Positions 59,801 through 64,000 of a stretch of 64,000 nt of DNA are shown in pieces. The stretch lies in assembly GCA_030272155.1 (NCBI GenBank), contig CP126191.1:2502501-2566500 (forward strand). Reading direction: 5' to 3'. The stretch comes from Tetradesmus obliquus (taxonomy: Eukaryota > Chlorophyta > Chlorophyceae > Sphaeropleales > Scenedesmaceae). Within the stretch, counting starts at the first letter, position 1; each line of letters begins with the position of its first letter. Both the position numbers and the translations under genes were made by a program. The notes under the pieces are model-generated. The model saw only the letters and a list, made by a program, of their open reading frames with translations. It searched no databases and was not told the origin of the DNA.

Positions 59801-62800
59801 CATCTCTTGTCCCGGCAGGTAGCAGCTGTGTGCTACAGGTGCTTGACGCACAGCTGGAGGAGGTGTAGCAGTACTTGCAGACATGGTGAACGCAGCCTGG
59901 CTGCTGTGCAGCAATGCCTGCCACTTTGCTGTGTGGCCAGCAGCAACATAATGTCTGCTGTTCAGCAGCCGGCTCATGTACGCTGTGTTCTTTGGCTGGT
60001 CCGTCGCTGACGCGTTGTCAGCTGGCGCTGCAGTCGTACTCGCATCGCAGTTAGGGAGTGGCCCGTTGTGCGTCAGAACTGACGGGGCCATCCCAATTGG
60101 AACAGGTGCATTGCATAACTAGGCTGCCTGCTTGCCATCACACTGACACCACTGAACCTATACGCTGCAATTTCACACAGTTGTGATGCAAGTTTGGCTG
60201 TGGTGCGGGCTGGGGAAGGACTTTGCAAGCTGTGTTTGTTAGGGCTGCTCCTGTGTGAAGGGCCAGCTGTATCAGGCGTTGCCAAGTACTGCTGGCATGG
60301 CGTGTTGAGGAGGTGCCATGTTGGGAGGGAGTTTGGTGGGGTGGCCTGAAGAACCACAGCAGTGTGCGGCACAGGTTGCACACTGCTGAGCTTAGCTTGC
60401 AGCTGTGCCTGCGCAACGAGAGGGGCTTGGCAGATGTGGCAATGCTCTGCATATACATGTCCCCAAGCGCGCCTCTCGCGGCCTGCTGCACACTGCGTCA
60501 CCTCTTGTGATCACTTGGGGTGACGATGAGATGCTTGCACAGCTCTGCACACTGCCAGGGCAGCGCTCCCTGCAGGATGCTTCTCTTGTCGTGTAGCCCG
60601 TGGCCTACTTGACTAGTAGAGTTGCCTACTTGTACACTACTTGACTAGCCAGAACTTTGGTGGCTACATGCAGGGCCGGTCAACATGCGGCTGCACAGTG
60701 CGTGCTGCCCCATGCAGATGCAGGCCTCTGCTCTGCCGTTTAGTGTTGCAGTAGCGAACTTAGAACGTGATTTGCCACACAGTCATCCTTCAACTGCACT
60801 GCTCAGCAGAGCTGTGCATGGTGTGCTTGAACAGGTTGCACTTTGCTGCAGTCCCAGCATGGAGGTTTGCTGTTTCCTTTGTTTTGGCAGTTTGCACGCA
60901 CACTTGCATGAAGCACGTCTCGGCGGTGCACAACAGAAGAGCAACAGAAGAGCTCGTAGGAAGAGTTGAAGGATTTTGGCACAGGGCCCGGTTGCTGAAC
61001 AGCTCAGCTCTACAGGGGCACCCTCAGCCAGTCGTTTTCAGGTGCGGCTCAGAAGGCCTTGTTGGGGTCAACTCTGGTTTGCTGTGCTTGCGTCTGCCGT
61101 CATGGAGCAGGGAACGTGGCGGCGGGGCAAGCACTGATGTGTTTTGATGTGGCTGCTGCTGCTGTGTCGCTTCTTGGTGGTTGTGCCAACAATCGACCAA
61201 TGTTTGGCTGGGCACACCCACTACATGGGCATCAGCAGCAGCACACTGCATGGCATGTGAGACCGGAATAAACATCATCATCATCATCAACTGCCCGGAG
61301 CGCGCATGCTGTGCATCTCCAGCAACGTATACTGCATACAAGATACCTGTTGATCAACCGTTGCTGTTGTTGTGTGATGGCATGCGTGCAGCTGCATGGG
61401 CAACTTCAACCATACATTTCCAGCGCGCATGATGGTTCTGCTTGTTACAACTTGCTTTGGTTTGTATAACCAGGCAAGGGGTGCGCTCTGTCGCTGCAAG
61501 CAACAGTTTGCAGCATGTCTAATGCACGACGCAGTGTGACTGCCTGCTTGTCTCCCTGAGGTACTTGCTGCCTGCAGGCAACAGGGTCGTTGGGCATTCA
61601 TTTTGTGTAATGGTATGCTGCATGCTGCAGTTGCATCGAATGAAGCTTGGAGGCTGGCACAGCTGCATTTCACGTGCCCTTTAAGGGCATGCTGCAGGTT
61701 TTTGCTGTTACGGTTGTTGTGAAGGCTGTACTACTTTGAGGACGCAGGGCCTGGTGGCAGGGGTCACAAGGTTCGTGCGGGTGTAGATTGCGTGGCTGTT
61801 CGGGGTATTCTTCTGCTGGTTGCTTGTTGTCTTGGTTGGTTAACCACACTGCACTACCTGTTCCGAGTGTCCTCTGAAGCTCAGGGGAGGCGCATGCATG
61901 CACTGTCCTCATGGCATGCTGCACGGTTCAGGCGACATAACAGTTACTTGCCACTTGCATACGTTTTCACCTTTGAGCATGCTTGCAACTGGTGATCACC
62001 ATTGAATACTCAACAGTACAACAGGGAGCGGCTGCGCTCTTTGCATGCTGAACTCGGTTGTTCAATTGCTGGCAAGTTCTGAGTGCTCTTGTGGACAAGT
62101 TCAGTGTTGTGCCGGCACCTGGCTAGTTTACAGGCGCCGTGTTCTTTTCGCTGTGTCTGGTTACTCATTGTCAACTTCCTGCCAATCGTCGTACATATGT
62201 ATGCTTCATGTGCTGGTCACGCTGCGGCTTATTTGCCGCAGCTTCACCAGACGCGCACAACTGTTGTGGCTGATCTGCCCATCCATACATTGTGCATCTT
62301 CAGTTGTTGCATGCACGCTCCTCTGAAGGCTGCACCAAACACCATTGTTGCTCTGTTATCGGATACATACACATATGACGCCAGCTGTCTTCAGGGTATC
62401 GTTTGCGGTGCACCAGCCTATGCACCTGCATGCCTCTGACAGGAGAGCATTTGTTGCATGCGCTTGGCAACTCCTCCTTCAACCGAGCAACAGGAGTATG
62501 TCGTGCATTGGCGCCAGCCTCCAGTTGCCGCAGCTGCCAAACCATGCACAGGTGACTGCTCCTGCTCATAGTGTTGCAATGCATGAAGGCCACTTGTTGC
62601 ACACGTGGGGTATTCATGGGGTATTACGCATTGCAGCACGCGGCGCAGCACAGCTGTGCCAGCCTGTTGTTGTCGGCGACAATCAAGTGTTTGTCAGAAG
62701 GGCGCGTGCACCTGCCGCGGCGCAGCGCCTCTTGTCAGATTTCACACCTGCAGGCTCTACATCTGCAGGTGCTGCCAACTCAATCGGTGTGGTGTACTGG

Positions 62801-64000
62801 GAGGGCGTGCAGTCTCTGCGCATGGAGCTGCTTCATTGTACTGTTGCAGCAGCCCTGTGGCATGGCTCACTGAGTAGCAGGTGCTGTGCTGGAGTCGCCG
62901 TGGCGCTCCCGTCACGCCGTTTTGCACCGGCTGCGTGCGATGTCTCAGAGTATGCAGGCAGGGCTGCGGCCAGTCTTGCTGCATTGACGGCTGCGCAGAC
63001 AACTTGGAAACACTGTCTGCTGCTGAGTGTGGGTGTTGCATGGAGGGTCCCGACGCAACTCTTGTCATTTTCTGCTGTGCTTGGCTGTGGGTGGGGATAT
63101 GCCTGCCGCCTGCACGTTTCCATTCAGTGGGAAGAGAGGCTACTAGTACTGCGTGGATGATGTGACAGCTGATGATTTCTGGCGCGCTGTACATGCGAGT
63201 GTACACGAACGTGATACTCAGCACACCCTGTGCCTTCTTTGTTATAAGAGATGTGGAATGGTATGGAATTGCTGCTTGGGCTCCGTGTGAAATCACGCAG
63301 GTGTCCAGTGATTGCTAGCTTGCTACTTGCAGCACCTATTGAGGTGGCCTCAGCTGTGCACGTGCATTGTGCATGCAAGGAGGAAACCAATTGATATGTG
63401 TTGTCCGCTGATGGTATGTATGCTTTTCTGTGATCCTGCCCTGTAGACCTCTTTCACTGCATCCGCCTCGATGTCTCGTGTGCCACCCTGCTTGCGGCGC
63501 ACGCATCTGCAAGACTGTGCACAGCTTGAACCAGCACCTGTGCTCTTGCCGCCAGCTGTGCTGTGCTGATTTGCAGCTGTTCAGCGCGCACCACGCTAGC
63601 CAATTGTGTACTGCTGGGTGTGCCCATCTGCACGACTCGCCTAGCCCCAGGACTGCGTGCTGCACATGGCAGCGGGAGGGTGTTAAGCACGCTGCATTGA
63701 GCGTGCCTTCTTGTTGGATTATCTGTCTGCTGCTTTTGACTCGCAATGTGTGCGGCAGCCACGCACTTGCTGTGCTGGCTGCTGCCGCGTGGGATAGTCC
63801 CGCACTGTCTATTTGCTGCTTTGCGCAGCGCAGCTCGGCTGCGGTGCTGCAAGCATGCGCTGTTTTCACTGCAAGCCGCATTCCTGCTTGCGTACCAAGC
63901 CGCCGTGCACTGTGTCCTTGCTACAACCCTGCTCTAGCATGCCCTCGTGCTGCTTGCAGCCTTGGCTAGCCCTCTCTTCCATGTGGCTTGTGGTCGAGTT
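56893..64000. other. 7 kb gene-poor stretch to the window end
   Basis: No recognisable protein is found. The + strand has a long-lasting excess of G and T from about 57 to 63 kb. Small features are a CA-rich run (58080-58150), a CTACTTGACTAG direct repeat (about 60608-60650), a CAT-triplet run (about 61275) and many short unsupported frames on both strands. The longest clean open frame is listed separately. This could be a long non-coding transcript, a large intron or 3' UTR, or a decayed mobile element. Confidence 0.4.
62375..63160 (+). other. Unassigned open reading frame, 261 codons
   Basis: It runs from ATG at 62375 to the stop at 63158-63160 without an intron, the longest clean frame in the 7 kb terminal stretch. 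The predicted protein is Ala/Leu/Cys-rich with no recognised family, no clear signal peptide and no repeat. Its length is unusual for this gene-poor DNA, but its composition also follows the local G+T bias, so chance is possible. Confidence 0.2.

Noticed and set aside
59474-60501. Overlapping + and - frames of 140-180 codons
   Set aside because: No conserved motif on either strand, and the composition follows the local G+T bias.

Overview
The window is nuclear DNA of a green alga (chlorophyte). The evidence is genes cut into many short exons, introns with GTGAGT- or GTGCG-type donors and CTGCAG-type acceptors, abundant (CAG)n/(CTG)n tracts, an SBP-box transcription factor and plant/algal-type EDR2-like and plastid DprA-like proteins. 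Base composition is moderately GC-rich and clearly less extreme than Chlamydomonas. I cannot name the genus. No rRNA, convincing tRNA, CRISPR array or bacterial operon was seen. All exon coordinates come from splice-site inspection with a check that the reading phase closes across every junction; there is no transcript evidence.

Layout: (1) 1381-6260 (+), a 936-residue TPR protein in 9 exons. (2) 8280-12393 (+), a TKL-like Ser/Thr protein kinase with an N-terminal coiled-coil/Q-rich region, 9 exons. (3) 13393-16084 (+), a class I fructose-bisphosphate aldolase, 6 exons. (4) 17176-26734 (+), an EDR2-type PH-START-DUF1336 lipid-binding protein, 17 exons. (5) 30295-29086 (-), a stand-alone response-regulator receiver protein with a Q-rich tail. 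(6) 35442-37357 (+), a plastid-type DprA/LOG-fold protein. (7) 38296-42908 (+), a secreted 64-cysteine modular protein in 13 exons, two of them very small. (8) 45613-47514 (+), an SBP-box transcription factor. (9) 51889-54296 (+), a chimeric gene with a signal-like N-terminus, Q/A-rich repeats and the C-terminal part of a Helitron/Pif1-type helicase. (10) 55022-56892 (+), a cyclin.

The genes look like an ordinary eukaryotic neighbourhood: metabolism, signalling, cell cycle, transcription and extracellular matrix, with no shared pathway. The gene-poor stretches (30.4-35.4, 42.9-45.6, 47.5-51.9 and 56.9-64 kb) hold simple repeats, a widely spaced 51-bp inverted repeat and possible decayed mobile DNA, but no recognisable protein.

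The most unusual signal is inside the EDR2-like gene. Seven of its sixteen introns carry one to five extra copies of the neighbouring exon edge, splice site included, as tandem arrays with spacings of about 65, 126, 130 or 248 bp or as single nearby copies. The kinase gene shows the same thing once. Another intron of the EDR2-like gene carries a block of extremely AT-rich DNA that resembles organelle sequence. Strings of CTG triplets sit repeatedly in front of 3' splice sites.
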